This document shows positions 25,808 through 35,696 of a stretch of 64,000 nt of DNA, piece after piece (the stretch's first letter is position 1; each line of letters starts with the position of its first letter). This stretch comes from Aeromonas veronii. Its GTDB lineage: Bacteria > Pseudomonadota > Gammaproteobacteria > Enterobacterales > Aeromonadaceae. The stretch spans positions 1,886,501 to 1,950,500 of the forward strand of contig CP101033.1 of assembly GCA_041319085.1 (NCBI GenBank), read 5' to 3'. The notes under the pieces are model-generated. The model was not told the DNA's origin, made no database searches, and saw only the letters and a program-made list of their open reading frames with translations. The position numbers and the translations under genes are program-made.

Positions 25808-27727
25808 TTGACCATCCAGACCCTGTTCAAGCCAGATGGCCCTCTGGCCAGCCATATCGATGGTTTCAAAGCCCGCGCTCCCCAACTGGAGATGGCTGAA
25901 GCGGTCGCGCGCGCCATCAAGAGTGGTGGCCGTCTGCTGGTGGAGGCGGGGACCGGTACCGGCAAGACCTACGCCTATCTGGTCCCTGCGCTGGAGTCCG
26001 GCAAGCGGGTGGTGATCAGCACCGGCTCCAAGAACCTGCAGGAGCAGCTCTTCTATCGGGATCTCCCGACCATTACCGGTGCGCTCTCCTACACCCCGCC
26101 AGTGGCTCTGCTCAAGGGGCGCAGCAACTATCTCTGCATCGAGCGGATGAACCGGCTCTTGAGCGAATCCCATCTGCAAAAGCCTGAAATCCTGAACGAT
26201 CTGGTGAAGGTCAAATCCTGGTCCACCGCCACCGATAACGGCGATGTGGGGGATATTCCGGGATTGCAGGAGAACGCCGAGATCCTCGCCCACGTCACCA
26301 GCACCAACGACAACTGTCTCGGTCGCGACTGCCCCTATTACGACGACTGCCATCTGGTGGTGGCCCGTCGACGCGCCATGGACGCTCAGGTGGTGGTGAT
26401 CAATCATCACCTCTTTTTCGCCGATATGGCGGTGAAAGACACCGGATTTGGTGAGTTGGTACCAGAAGCGCAAGTCTATGTCTTTGACGAGGCGCATCAG
26501 CTGCCGGAGATCGCCACCAACTACTTCGGCAAGTCGGTGGGTAGCCGTACCATTCAGGATCTGGCGCAGGATATCCAGCTGGCCTATCGGGCCGAGGCCC
26601 ACGACATGGCCCAGCTTGGCAAGGCGGCGGACCGGCTCGCTATCGCCAGTCAGGACTTGCGGCTTGCCTTCGGAGTGGATGGCGGTCGCGGCAATACCCG
26701 CGACATGCTGCGCCAGCCGCTCTGGGGTCAGGCCTTGGCTCGTCTCAACGATGCCATCGGGCTCTGCTACGAGGTGCTGAAACTCGCTCTCGGCCGTGGC
26801 GAGCAGCTGGATCACGCCTTCGAGCGCATCAGTGAACTGCGCACCCGTCTTGGCGAGGTGCTGGCGGTCAACCAGACCGGTTTCTCTTACTGGTACGACT
26901 GCTCACGGCTTCATTTCACCCTCAATCTGACGCCGCTGTCGGTGGCCGAGCGATTCAGTGCCGAGGTGCAAAGACCGGAAGTGGCTTGGGTCTTCACCTC
27001 CGCCACTCTGACGGTGGATATGCGTTTTGATCACTTCAAGGCCGAGCTGGGTCTGGCGGGTAGCGCCGAGCTGATCCTCGACAGTCCGTTCGACTATGGC
27101 GAGCAGGCGCGGCTCTGTGTGCCCCGCTATCTGCCGGAGCCCAACGCCTTTGGTCGTGGCGAGCTGCTGGCCAATCTGATGATCCCGCTCATCAACAAGA
27201 CACCGGGCGGCTGTTTCTTCCTCTGTACCAGTCATCAGGTGATGCGTCAGGTGGCCGAAGTGCTGCGCCGGGAGATTGGCCGCACCGTCTTGTTGCAGGG
27301 GGAAGACAACAAGCAGCGGTTGCTCAAGGAGTTTGTCGAGAATGGCCGGGCCGTGCTGGTGGCGACCAGCAGCTTCTGGGAGGGGATCGACGTGCGAGGG
27401 GCGGCGTTGTCGTGTGTTATCATCGACAAACTGCCGTTTGCCAGTCCCGATGATCCGCTGCTCAAGGCGCGGGTGGATGATTGCAAGCTCAAGGGGGGCG
27501 ATCCCTTTGCCGAGCTGCAGTTGCCCAAGGCGGTGATTGCCCTCAAACAGGGGGTGGGGCGGCTTATTCGTGATCGCAGTGATCACGGGGTGCTGGTGAT
27601 TTGTGATCCACGGATGGTCAACAAACCTTACGGTGCCACTTTTATCAAGAGTCTGCCCGCCATTCCTCGCACTCGGGAGTTGGGGACGCTGGGGAGCTTT
27701 TTCGATCGCGGTGAACGCGGTGAATAA
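25808..27727 (+). CDS. yoaA: DinG/XPD-family ATP-dependent helicase YoaA
   Basis: A 639-residue superfamily 2 iron-sulfur helicase. Walker A is in VEAGTGTGKTYAYLVP; the Fe-S cysteines include CIERMN and NDNCLGRDCPYYDDC; motif II is VFDEAHQLPE; motif VI is KQGVGRLIRD. E. coli YoaA pairs with the chi (HolC) subunit of DNA polymerase III and helps repair stalled forks. TTG 25808 is the likely start (TTG ACC ATC CAG); another TTG at 25790 is possible. No ATG fits. I saw no LexA box upstream. Confidence 0.93.
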   Translation: MTIQTLFKPDGPLASHIDGFKARAPQLEMAEAVARAIKSGGRLLVEAGTGTGKTYAYLVPALESGKRVVISTGSKNLQEQLFYRDLPTITGALSYTPPVALLKGRSNYLCIERMNRLLSESHLQKPEILNDLVKVKSWSTATDNGDVGDIPGLQENAEILAHVTSTNDNCLGRDCPYYDDCHLVVARRRAMDAQVVVINHHLFFADMAVKDTGFGELVPEAQVYVFDEAHQLPEIATNYFGKSVGSRTIQDLAQDIQLAYRAEAHDMAQLGKAADRLAIASQDLRLAFGVDGGRGNTRDMLRQPLWGQALARLNDAIGLCYEVLKLALGRGEQLDHAFERISELRTRLGEVLAVNQTGFSYWYDCSRLHFTLNLTPLSVAERFSAEVQRPEVAWVFTSATLTVDMRFDHFKAELGLAGSAELILDSPFDYGEQARLCVPRYLPEPNAFGRGELLANLMIPLINKTPGGCFFLCTSHQVMRQVAEVLRREIGRTVLLQGEDNKQRLLKEFVENGRAVLVATSSFWEGIDVRGAALSCVIIDKLPFASPDDPLLKARVDDCKLKGGDPFAELQLPKAVIALKQGVGRLIRDRSDHGVLVICDPRMVNKPYGATFIKSLPAIPRTRELGTLGSFFDRGERGE

Positions 27728-27817
27728 GTGTGCCGCCAGCTAACAGATTTGAACAACGGGTGAGCATATCTCGCTTGCCGGTTATGTAATTGACTGATTT
27801 TATAGAGATTGGAAAGC

Positions 27818-28519
27818 ATGAACGAGTTGAAGATCCTGGCCGTAGATACCGCCACCGAAGCCTGCTCCGCCGCCTTGCTGGTGGGTGACAAGCTGTTCTC
27901 CCGTTGGGAGGAGGCGCCACGGGATCACACCCGAAAAATCCTGCCCATGGTTCAGGCTGTGTTAGAGGATGCCGGGATAAGTTTGAGCGACCTCGATGCC
28001 ATCGCGTTCGGCCGCGGCCCGGGCTCCTTTACCGGCGTGCGGATCGGTATCGGGGTGGCACAAGGTCTGGCGTTTGGTGCGGGTGTCCCGCTGATTGGCA
28101 TCTCGACGCTGGCCGCCATGGCGCAAGGGGCCTATCGACTGGATGGCGCCCAGCAGGTGCTGACCGCCATCGATGCGCGAATGAACGAGGTCTATTTCGG
28201 CCGCTATGCGCTGCTCGATGGCCGCATGCAGCTGGTGGGTGACGAGGTGGTGAGTGATCCCGCTGAGCTGGTTGAAGCCCGTGGCAAGTTGGTGGGTCGG
28301 GTGACCTGCGTCGGCACCGGTTTTGAAACCTATGGCGAGACCCTGAGTGGTTTGGCCGATGAGCTGGCGGTGAGTCAGGTGCGCTTCCCGGCGGCAGAAG
28401 ATATGTTGCCGCTGGCCCGCGCCGCTTGGCTGGCGGGGGAGGCGGTGCCGGTTGAGCAGGCAACGCCGGTCTATTTGCGTGACAAGGTGACCTGGAAAAA
28501 ACTGCCGGGTCGCGAATAA
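27818..28519 (+). CDS. tsaB: tRNA t6A37 threonylcarbamoyltransferase complex subunit TsaB
   Basis: A 233-residue inactive ASKHA-fold protein (YeaZ; E. coli 231) that supports TsaD in making the essential t6A37 modification of ANN-decoding tRNAs. Start KILAVDTATEACSAAL, then AFGRGPGSFTGVRIGIGVAQGLA and AIDARMNEVYFG are family landmarks. ATG 27818 has GGAA just upstream; an in-frame TTG at 27809 is rejected. It follows yoaA and precedes yeaY, as in E. coli. Confidence 0.95.
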   Translation: MNELKILAVDTATEACSAALLVGDKLFSRWEEAPRDHTRKILPMVQAVLEDAGISLSDLDAIAFGRGPGSFTGVRIGIGVAQGLAFGAGVPLIGISTLAAMAQGAYRLDGAQQVLTAIDARMNEVYFGRYALLDGRMQLVGDEVVSDPAELVEARGKLVGRVTCVGTGFETYGETLSGLADELAVSQVRFPAAEDMLPLARAAWLAGEAVPVEQATPVYLRDKVTWKKLPGRE

Positions 28520-28613
28520 GGGCAGGAGCGCTGACTTCATGTCGCTCTTGCCGCTCATCAGCTGCAACACAAGCGGGTGGCCCGACAGGCCACACTGGCA
28601 ACAGGAGAGTGAG

Positions 28614-29153
28614 ATGATGCGTAAGACCAGAAGCGACATGATGAAACGCACTATGGTGGTCGGGGCGCTGGCCCTGCTGCTCGGGGCCTGCAGCTCGGTC
28701 CCCAAGGAGCTGGCCTATGAGCCAGAAAACCAGCTGGTGGCCTATCAACCCGCCCTTGGCGGAATGGAGGGCAAACCGGCCCGCTGGAGCGGCGTTATCT
28801 CGGCGGTGCACAACAAGGCGGATCAGAGCGTTATTGAAGTGGTCTATCTGCCGCTCAAGTCCAACGGTGTGCCGGAGCAGACCGAGCAGAGCCCGGGTCG
28901 CTTTCTGGCCATCATGAAGGGTTTTGTCGATCCGACCCTCTACGCCAAGGGGCGCAGCCTGACGGTGCTTGGCACCATAGGCCAACCGGTGTATAGCCAG
29001 ATTGGCGAGCACAAGTACCGCTTCTCGGTGCTCAATGTGACGGGCAGCAAGCTGTGGCCGCCAGTCAAGGAGGTGGAGGTGCGCTATATGGACCCCTACT
29101 TCTACGACCCCTTCTATGATCCCTTCTGGCCGAGACGGCCGCTGCGTCGCTAA
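28614..29153 (+). CDS. yeaY: Slp/YeaY-family outer membrane lipoprotein
   Basis: A 179-residue lipoprotein. A basic N-terminus is followed by VVGALALLLGAC, a clear lipobox with the lipidated Cys, then Ser-Ser, which favours outer-membrane sorting. The mature part is Slp-like (ARWSGVISAVHN, then FVDPTLYAKGRSLTVLGTI). The C-terminal tail is odd: near-repeats of Tyr/Phe-Asp-Pro-Phe (DPYFYDPFYDPFWP) followed by a basic end. AGGAG six bases upstream favours ATG 28614; 28617 is an alternative. E. coli has the same order, tsaB-yeaY-fadD. Function unknown; E. coli Slp is starvation-induced. Confidence 0.85.
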   Translation: MMRKTRSDMMKRTMVVGALALLLGACSSVPKELAYEPENQLVAYQPALGGMEGKPARWSGVISAVHNKADQSVIEVVYLPLKSNGVPEQTEQSPGRFLAIMKGFVDPTLYAKGRSLTVLGTIGQPVYSQIGEHKYRFSVLNVTGSKLWPPVKEVEVRYMDPYFYDPFYDPFWPRRPLRR

Positions 29154-29161
29154 GGCTTGCC

Positions 29162-30040
29162 ATGATTAACGCTATGATGAGCACCATGCACGAGCGGCTG
29201 CTGACCCTGGCAGATGGGCGGCGGGTAGCCCTGCTGGAGAACCCATCCGCTGAGCATGATCAGCAGGGCAAACCCCTGTTGATCGCCTTGCATGGCTGGC
29301 TCGACAACAGTGCCAGCTTCTTGCCGCTGGCGCCGCATCTGGGGGATTTTCACCTCATCTGTGTCGATCTGCCGGGGCACGGTCACTCCGATCACAAAAC
29401 CACCCCTTATGTTTTTGTCGACTGGCTGGACGATCTCTACCAGATCGTGCAGGCGGCGGGCTGGTCGCGCTTCACTCTGCTCGGTCACTCCCTCGGGGCG
29501 TTGATCGCCTCGGCCTATGCCGGGGTGTTTCCCGAACAGGTAGAGCGGTTGATCATGCTGGAGGGGCTGGGGCCGCTCAGCCAACCCGATGAGGAGGTGC
29601 CCTCCCAGCTGCGACGAGCGATTTTAAACCGCAGTCGCACCCGGGAACGCACGGCCAACGGCTTTGCCTCCATCGATGAGGCCGTAGCCGCCCGTTGCAA
29701 AGTAGCGGATATCACGCCGCAGGCGGCACATCTTATCTGTGAACGGCAGCTTGAGATGAGGGCAGGGCGCTGGCACTGGCGCAGCGACCCCCGCTTGCGG
29801 GATCTTTCACCCCTGAGAATGAGCGAAGGGCAGGCTCGGGCGCTGATGGCGGCTATCCGTTGTCCGGTGCTGTTGATTCAGGGGGAGCAGGGCTTTGCCG
29901 CGCTGGAAGCCCAATGGCAGGCCCGTCAGGATGCCTTCCAGCAGATCGAGCGGGTCAGATTGGGTGGAAACCACCATTTTCATATGGAAAATTCGGTTGA
30001 TACGGCCGTTTGTATCGTAAAGTTTTGTCAAGTTCGGTAG
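29162..30040 (+). CDS. Alpha/beta hydrolase
   Basis: A 292-residue cytosolic alpha/beta hydrolase. The oxyanion region is LIALHGWLDNSASF; the nucleophile elbow is LLGHSLGALIAS; the acid is probably in the LLIQGEQG region and the catalytic His in GGNHHFHME. It resembles esterase or thioesterase-type hydrolases; the substrate is unknown. It lies 8 bases after yeaY and before fadD, where E. coli has no gene, suggesting a link to acyl metabolism. ATG 29162 has AAGG six bases upstream. Confidence 0.82.
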   Translation: MINAMMSTMHERLLTLADGRRVALLENPSAEHDQQGKPLLIALHGWLDNSASFLPLAPHLGDFHLICVDLPGHGHSDHKTTPYVFVDWLDDLYQIVQAAGWSRFTLLGHSLGALIASAYAGVFPEQVERLIMLEGLGPLSQPDEEVPSQLRRAILNRSRTRERTANGFASIDEAVAARCKVADITPQAAHLICERQLEMRAGRWHWRSDPRLRDLSPLRMSEGQARALMAAIRCPVLLIQGEQGFAALEAQWQARQDAFQQIERVRLGGNHHFHMENSVDTAVCIVKFCQVR

Positions 30041-30238
30041 AATCGCCAGCTTTCAATAATTCCAGGTTTGTTTTCTCCCTCACATTTTCCTGTTGTTAAT
30101 TTGCTGTTAATTGATGTTGCGCTGTGTAAATATGTGCGGCATTAGAGCATCAGCTTAAAACAACCGATTAAAATGGATGTGAACCGGGACGGAGGCAACA
30201 CAGTGAGCGCACAGGTGCTAGTTATGCAGGAGAAGTTT

Positions 30239-31915
30239 GTGGAAAAAGTCTGGCTGAAACGTTATCCGGAAGGGGTTCCCGCCGAGATCAATCCAGACCA
30301 ATACAGCTCCCTGGTCGAGATGTTCGAATCCTCGGTGACCCAGTTCGCCGATCAGCCCGCCTTCGTCAACATGGGCCAAACCATCACCTATCGCCGGCTG
30401 GAAGAGCAGTCCCGCGCCTTTGCTGCCTACCTGCAAAACGAGCTGAAGCTGGAGAAAGGGGATCGGGTTGCGGTGATGATGCCGAACCTGCTGCAATATC
30501 CGATCGCCGTGTTCGGCATCCTGCGCGCCGGCATGATAGTGGTCAACGTCAACCCGCTCTATACCCCGCGCGAGCTGGAGCATCAGCTCAAGGACTCCGG
30601 TGCCAAAGCCATCGTCATCGTCTCCAACTTCGCCCATACCCTGGAAAAAGTGGTCTACGACACCCCGATCAAGCACGTTATCCTGACCCGGATGGGGGAT
30701 AACCTGGGGCTGGCCAAGGGCACCCTGGTCAACTTCGTGGTCAAGTACGTCAAGAAGCTGGTGCCGAAATACAATCTGCCCCACGCTACCACCATGCGTC
30801 AGGCCCTCTCAAAAGGGCGTTTTCTGCAGTACATCAAGCCGGAGATCACCAACGACGATCTCGCCTTCCTGCAGTACACCGGTGGCACCACAGGCCTCTC
30901 CAAAGGGGCCATGCTGACCCATCGCAACATGATTGCCAACGTCGAGCAGTGCCTCGGCGTCTACGGTCCCATGCTGGAGCGCGGCAAGGAGTTCGTGGTC
31001 ACCGCATTGCCGCTCTATCACGTCTTTGCCCTAACCGTGAATTGCCTGCTCTTTATGCGTATCGGCGGCAACAACCTGCTGATCAGCAACCCGCGCGACA
31101 TCCCGGGCTTTGTCAAAGAGATCAAGAAGTACCCCTTCACCTGCATTACCGGGGTCAACACCCTGTTCAATGCGCTGGTCAACAACGAAGAGTTTCAGGG
31201 GATCGCCTTTGACAAGCTCAAGCTGACCATCGGTGGCGGCATGGCGGTGCAACGTGCGGTCGCAGAGAAGTGGAAGACACTGACCGATACTCCGCTGCTG
31301 GAAGGCTATGGCCTGACCGAGTGCTCGCCACTGGTGAGCGTCTGCCCTTACGATCTGACTGACTACAACGGCTCCATCGGCCTGCCGGTCTGCTCCACCG
31401 AGATCCGTCTGGTGGATGATAACGGTCAGGTGGTTCATGCCCTCGGTACCCCCGGCGAAATGCAGGTACGCGGCCCGCAGGTTATGACCGGTTACTGGCA
31501 GCGCCCCGAGGCGACCGCCGAAGTGATGCAGGATGGCTGGCTCTGTACTGGCGATATTGCCGTGTGCGACGAGCAGGGTTTCTTCAAGATCGTCGATCGC
31601 AAGAAGGACATGATCCTGGTCTCCGGTTTCAACGTCTATCCGAACGAGATCGAAGATGTGGTCGCGCTGCACCCGAAAGTGCTGGAAGTGGCCGCCGTGG
31701 GTGTGCCGCACAAGGTCTCCGGCGAGCTGGTGAAGATCTTTGTGGTCAAGAAAGATGCAAAATTGCAGGAGGACGAGATTATTGCCCACTGCCGCAAACA
31801 TCTGACTGCCTATAAGGTGCCGAAACTGGTAGAATTTCGTGACGAACTTCCCAAGACCAATGTGGGCAAGATCCTGCGCCGCGTACTGCGCGACGAGGAG
31901 ATTGCCAAGCAATAA
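30239..31915 (+). CDS. fadD: Long-chain fatty acid-CoA ligase FadD
   Basis: A 558-residue acyl-CoA synthetase (E. coli 561) that activates imported fatty acids for beta-oxidation. Motifs: the AMP-binding P-loop [31 protein letters not shown] and the FACS signature region [23 protein letters not shown] chose GTG 30239 with AGGAG six bases upstream, because the protein then begins [14 protein letters not shown], aligned with E. coli MKKVWLNRYP. An in-frame ATG at 30224 lacks a Shine-Dalgarno. No FadR site was recognised by eye in the 198-base upstream gap. Confidence 0.96.
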   Translation: MEKVWLKRYPEGVPAEINPDQYSSLVEMFESSVTQFADQPAFVNMGQTITYRRLEEQSRAFAAYLQNELKLEKGDRVAVMMPNLLQYPIAVFGILRAGMIVVNVNPLYTPRELEHQLKDSGAKAIVIVSNFAHTLEKVVYDTPIKHVILTRMGDNLGLAKGTLVNFVVKYVKKLVPKYNLPHATTMRQALSKGRFLQYIKPEITNDDLAFLQYTGGTTGLSKGAMLTHRNMIANVEQCLGVYGPMLERGKEFVVTALPLYHVFALTVNCLLFMRIGGNNLLISNPRDIPGFVKEIKKYPFTCITGVNTLFNALVNNEEFQGIAFDKLKLTIGGGMAVQRAVAEKWKTLTDTPLLEGYGLTECSPLVSVCPYDLTDYNGSIGLPVCSTEIRLVDDNGQVVHALGTPGEMQVRGPQVMTGYWQRPEATAEVMQDGWLCTGDIAVCDEQGFFKIVDRKKDMILVSGFNVYPNEIEDVVALHPKVLEVAAVGVPHKVSGELVKIFVVKKDAKLQEDEIIAHCRKHLTAYKVPKLVEFRDELPKTNVGKILRRVLRDEEIAKQ

Positions 31916-31963
31916 CCGGATTGTGGCTGCAGACCTCTCTGCAAACCAGCGCCGTCGTTATGC

Positions 31964-31997
31964 AAAACCGTGGGTCAGCCCACGGTTTTTTCTTTTT
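31964..31997 (+). terminator. Rho-independent terminator after fadD
   Basis: The stem AAAACCGTGGG/CCCACGGTTTT with loop TCAG is followed by T-rich sequence, 49 bases past the fadD stop and before rnd. Confidence 0.92.
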
Positions 31998-32023
31998 GGC
32001 CCTGATCAACTGCGCAGGCACAG

Positions 32024-33136
32024 ATGCACTATCAACTTATCACTCAGCAAGCCGACCTGGAGCACTATCTCGCTGCTCTGGCCGACGTTCCTCTGGCTAT
32101 CGATACTGAATTCGTTCGCACCCGCACCTACTATCCCCAGCTTGGCCTGTTCCAGATCTATGATGGCGAGCGTCTGGCGCTGCTGGATCCGCTCACCCTG
32201 GATCTCTCCCCCCTCTGGCAGCGACTGGGCAGGGAAGGGCAGATCGCCATCCTGCACGCCTCTGGCGAAGATCTGGAGCTGATCCAGCATCAGGCGGGCC
32301 ACCTGCCCAACCAGATGCACGATACCCAGCTGGCTACCGCCTTTCTCGGTTACGGCGTCTCGGTCGGCTTTGGTGCGTTGGTTAACGAATTCCTCGGGGT
32401 CGAGCTGGAGAAAGATCAGGCGCGCACCGACTGGCTGGCACGCCCGCTTACGCCACGTCAACTCGAATACGCGGCGGCGGATGTCTTCTACCTGATGCCG
32501 CTCTACGAGAAGGTGATGGCCAAACTGCGGGAAAGCGGCAAGTTTGCTTGGTTCGAGCAGGAGTGTCAGAACCACTCCGCCCGCAAGACCCAGGGTAGCG
32601 ACCCCCGTCAGGCTTACCTTGAGATCGTCAACGCCTGGCAACTGGGGCGCCGTGAGCTCGCCATCCTGCGCGAGCTGGCTGCCTGGCGCCAACAAGAGGC
32701 GGTACGCCGCGATCTGGCCCTCAACTTCGTGGTCAAGGAGCTGCACCTGTTCAAGGTGGCGGAGCGTCGTCCGACCTCCATGCGCGACCTCAACGAACTG
32801 GGGCTGGCCCCCATCGAGATCAAGATCCATGGCAAGCGGATGCTCGATATCGTCGCCCGCGCCCAGCAGAGCGATCCTGACAGCTGGCCCGAGCCCATTC
32901 GCCGGCTGGTGGACTTCCCCCAGTACAAGGCCGAGCTCAAGCGCATCAAGGCCATGGTGGAAGAGAAGGCCAAGGCGAGCAATATTCCGCCCGAGCTGAT
33001 TGCCAGCAAGAAGATCATTCACCAGTACTTCACCTGGAGCTGGCGGATGAACGATGAAGAGCGGGCCCGCAGCGACAAGCCGATGCTGCTGCAAGGGTGG
33101 CGTCATGAGCTGGTAGGTCATCTGCTGGCACAATAA
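32024..33136 (+). CDS. rnd: Ribonuclease D
   Basis: A 370-residue 3'-5' exoribonuclease (E. coli 375) that trims tRNA precursors. The DEDDy exonuclease domain has LAIDTEFVRTRTYYP (D-x-E), the ExoII region LELIQHQAGHLPNQMHDTQLA and ExoIII YAAADVFYLMPLYE. Two HRDC domains follow (about 210-370). It starts just past the fadD terminator; only a weak Shine-Dalgarno is visible. Confidence 0.95.
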   Translation: MHYQLITQQADLEHYLAALADVPLAIDTEFVRTRTYYPQLGLFQIYDGERLALLDPLTLDLSPLWQRLGREGQIAILHASGEDLELIQHQAGHLPNQMHDTQLATAFLGYGVSVGFGALVNEFLGVELEKDQARTDWLARPLTPRQLEYAAADVFYLMPLYEKVMAKLRESGKFAWFEQECQNHSARKTQGSDPRQAYLEIVNAWQLGRRELAILRELAAWRQQEAVRRDLALNFVVKELHLFKVAERRPTSMRDLNELGLAPIEIKIHGKRMLDIVARAQQSDPDSWPEPIRRLVDFPQYKAELKRIKAMVEEKAKASNIPPELIASKKIIHQYFTWSWRMNDEERARSDKPMLLQGWRHELVGHLLAQ

Positions 33137-33163
33137 GCCATCTGCATGCTGATGCTGTGAAGC

Positions 33164-33193
33164 AATCCTCACCCTAGGGTGAGGATTTTTTTT
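33164..33193 (+). terminator. Rho-independent terminator after rnd
   Basis: A perfect palindrome, ATCCTCACCCTAGGGTGAGGAT, followed by a run of nine Ts. Confidence 0.93.
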
Positions 33194-33300
33194 TAGGGGA
33201 ATTCAGCAGCCGTCAGGATCCGAGGACGGGCAGCATCCCGATTCTGGCAGCCTTGTGGTCGTGCTGTTTTCTCGGCAAACAGGGTCTGCTGCGAAGCGGG

Positions 33301-34296
33301 TTAACGGCGGCGCTTAAGGGTGCGGCTCACATAGTGCAGGCCGCTCTGGTATTCGCCGTTCACTGCCTTGAGTGCCAGCTCCAGCGCTTGGCTCGCCAGT
33401 GCGTCGTGCTGCTGGGGGAGGGAGTTGATGCCAAAGGGGAGAAAGTCGAGCAGCCGATCGTCTCCGAAGGTGGCCATGGCGAGCTGGCTCATATCGGTCT
33501 CTTGTTCCAGCTCTAACTCCAGCAAGTAATCGAGTACCCCCTCCATCAGGATATAGGAGGTGGTGATCAGCGCTTCGGGTAGTTGGCCCAGCTGCTGGTG
33601 CAGATCTTTGATCAGGCGATACCCCTCAAGACGGGAGAAGTGATCCCCCTCGCACAGGTGGCGAGCCGCACGGTGGCTGGCGACTGCCTGCTCGAAACCG
33701 GCTTTGCGCTCCTGACTGATCGTGAGTGCTGGCAGCGCGGTGATCAGGGCGATATGGCGCAAGGTAGGGGTGAGCAGGGAGCTGGTGAGATCAAAGCACG
33801 CCTTCTCGTTTTCACTGGCGACGGTGACGAACTGATCGGCGGCCATGGCCCGGTCGATGGCGAGGATCTGACTGCCTTGTGCCTGCAACGTGCCATAGAA
33901 GAGGTCGTCGGGGGGCAGGCAACTGGCCACCAGCAGGGCATCCACATGGCGGCTGGCCAGCATCTGGGCCAGCTCCTTTTCGGTGGCGGGATCATCTTCC
34001 GAGCAGACGATCAGCAACTGATAACCTTGCGCCCGCGCCCCCTGTTCCAGCCGCTTGGCCAGTTTGGCGTAACTGGCGTTCTCAAGGTCGGGCAGGATAA
34101 AGCCGAGGGTCTTGGTCTGGCCGCCACGCAAAGAGGCGGCGCGGCTGTCCGGTTGGTAGTTGTGGGCGGTGACCACTGCCATCACCTTGTCACGGGTAGC
34201 CTGGCTGATGCGGTATTGGTCGGCCTTGCCATTGATCACATAGCTTGCCGTGGTGCGCGAGACACCGGCGAGGGCGGCGATTTCATCCAGTTTCAT
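33301..34296 (-). CDS. fruR: LacI-family catabolite repressor/activator (FruR/Cra)
   Basis: A 331-residue LacI-type regulator. The N-terminal helix-turn-helix MKLDEIAALAGVSRTTASYVINGKA is nearly identical to E. coli Cra; a periplasmic-binding-like effector domain follows, expected to bind fructose 1-phosphate. It is divergent from fruBKA, with two Cra-type operators in the shared promoter region, so it probably represses fruBKA and relieves this when fructose 1-phosphate appears. Tandem ATGs at 34299 and 34296 are both possible; the second matches E. coli. Confidence 0.94.
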   Translation of the reverse strand: MKLDEIAALAGVSRTTASYVINGKADQYRISQATRDKVMAVVTAHNYQPDSRAASLRGGQTKTLGFILPDLENASYAKLAKRLEQGARAQGYQLLIVCSEDDPATEKELAQMLASRHVDALLVASCLPPDDLFYGTLQAQGSQILAIDRAMAADQFVTVASENEKACFDLTSSLLTPTLRHIALITALPALTISQERKAGFEQAVASHRAARHLCEGDHFSRLEGYRLIKDLHQQLGQLPEALITTSYILMEGVLDYLLELELEQETDMSQLAMATFGDDRLLDFLPFGINSLPQQHDALASQALELALKAVNGEYQSGLHYVSRTLKRRR

Positions 34297-34411
34297 CATA
34301 TTGGCTCTGTTTGAGTTGCAAGGCCCACGGTCACTGCCGGGTGAGGGCACCGAAAAGTGTGCGCGGGATCATATCATTGAAAAGCACTCTTTGTGGGTAC
34401 TTGATCAATTC

Positions 34412-34427
34412 GCTGAAACGATTCAGT
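34412..34427. promoter_or_regulatory. Cra (FruR) operator 1
   Basis: GCTGAAACGATTCAGT is close to the palindromic Cra consensus (TGAAACGATTCA core). It lies in the fruR-fruB intergenic region, 25 bases centre to centre from operator 2. Confidence 0.85.
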
Positions 34428-34436
34428 CTGAGTGTA

Positions 34437-34452
34437 AGTGAAACGATTCAGC
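34437..34452. promoter_or_regulatory. Cra (FruR) operator 2
   Basis: AGTGAAACGATTCAGC carries the same 12-base core TGAAACGATTCA as operator 1. Two identical cores strongly suggest direct control of fruBKA and perhaps autoregulation of fruR. Confidence 0.85.
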
Positions 34453-34595
34453 CTGTCAGCAACGAAGAGTTCCAGTGGCCTGAAAATCGCATTCCGATCA
34501 TAGACAACGACGATCGGGTCTATTGTCAGCTGACGAGTTACCAGAATGTTCAATTGTGATGTACCGGCTCGGCCGGAACCTGATGGAGAGTCTCT

Positions 34596-35696
34596 ATGTT
34601 GAAGTTGGCACGAGAGCAGATCTTGCTGGGACAGTCGGTGGCGACCAAGTCGGACGCCATTGCCCTGCTGGCAGGCAAACTGACTGAAGCCGGTTTGGTG
34701 GATTCGGGCTATGTGGATGGGATGCTGGCCCGTGAAGCGCAACACGCCACCTATCTTGGCAGTGGCATCGCCATTCCCCACGGCACCACCGACACCCGCC
34801 ATCTGGTGAAGCACACCGGCGTCATGGTGGCCCAGTTCCCCCACGGCATCGAGTGGGATGAGGGGCAGATCGCCTATGTCGCCATCGGCATCGCCGCCAA
34901 GTCTGACGAGCATCTGGGCATTTTGCGCCAGCTCACCCATGTGCTGGGTGACGAGCAGGCGGCCGCGCAATTGAAACAGGCCAGCGATGCCGACACCATT
35001 ATCAATATCCTGACCGGTGCCACTGCAGCGAAAGAGGTGCAATACCTGACCTTGGCAGATTTCCCGGCCGACGATCGCGACCAGCTGTTGCTGGGGGCGG
35101 CCGCTCGTGCCAAATCTGCTGGTTGGGGCGATGCCGCCATGGTGACGGCGCTGCTGGCAAGCGAACCTGCCTATCTGGGCGAGGGCGTTTGGTTGGCCCG
35201 TGCGCAAGCCGCCCAAACCGGCTGGGTGCTGGCCACCCCGAGCAGCGTACTCACCGCAGGTGAACAGCCGGTCAGCGCCCTGCTGCTGCTGTGTGCCGCA
35301 GATAGCAGCCATCTGCCGCAACTTGAGAATCTGGCCAAACTGGCAGCGGCCGATCAGCTGGCCACGCTGGTGAGCAGCGATGGTATTGCCATGTTGCAGG
35401 CGGGGCCCGCGAGCGGTCTCAGTGAAACTTTCACCATCATCAATCCCCACGGCCTGCATGCCCGTCCGGGCGCCATGCTGGTCAAGGTAGCCAAAGAGTT
35501 TGAATCCGACATCCGGGTTACCAATCTGGATGGCAGCGGCGAGGCGGTCTCCGCCAAGAGCCTGATGAAGGTGATCGGCCTTGGCGTCAAGTGCGGGCAC
35601 CGTCTGGCATTTCGCGCCGAAGGGGCGGATGCGCAAGCGGCTCTCAAGGGGATCGGTGAGGCGATCGCTGCCGGTCTGGGCGAGGGGGCGCATTGA
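34596..35696 (+). CDS. fruB: PTS fructose IIA / HPr fusion (FPr, diphosphoryl transfer protein)
   Basis: A 366-residue cytosolic phosphocarrier. The IIA domain (about 1-145) carries phospho-His62 in [11 protein letters not shown]; a middle linker domain (about 150-270) follows; the C-terminal HPr-like domain carries His288 in [13 protein letters not shown]. It takes phosphate from Enzyme I and passes it to FruA. First gene of fruBKA, behind two Cra operators. Its TGA overlaps the fruK ATG (TGATG). Confidence 0.95.
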   Translation: MLKLAREQILLGQSVATKSDAIALLAGKLTEAGLVDSGYVDGMLAREAQHATYLGSGIAIPHGTTDTRHLVKHTGVMVAQFPHGIEWDEGQIAYVAIGIAAKSDEHLGILRQLTHVLGDEQAAAQLKQASDADTIINILTGATAAKEVQYLTLADFPADDRDQLLLGAAARAKSAGWGDAAMVTALLASEPAYLGEGVWLARAQAAQTGWVLATPSSVLTAGEQPVSALLLLCAADSSHLPQLENLAKLAAADQLATLVSSDGIAMLQAGPASGLSETFTIINPHGLHARPGAMLVKVAKEFESDIRVTNLDGSGEAVSAKSLMKVIGLGVKCGHRLAFRAEGADAQAALKGIGEAIAAGLGEGAH

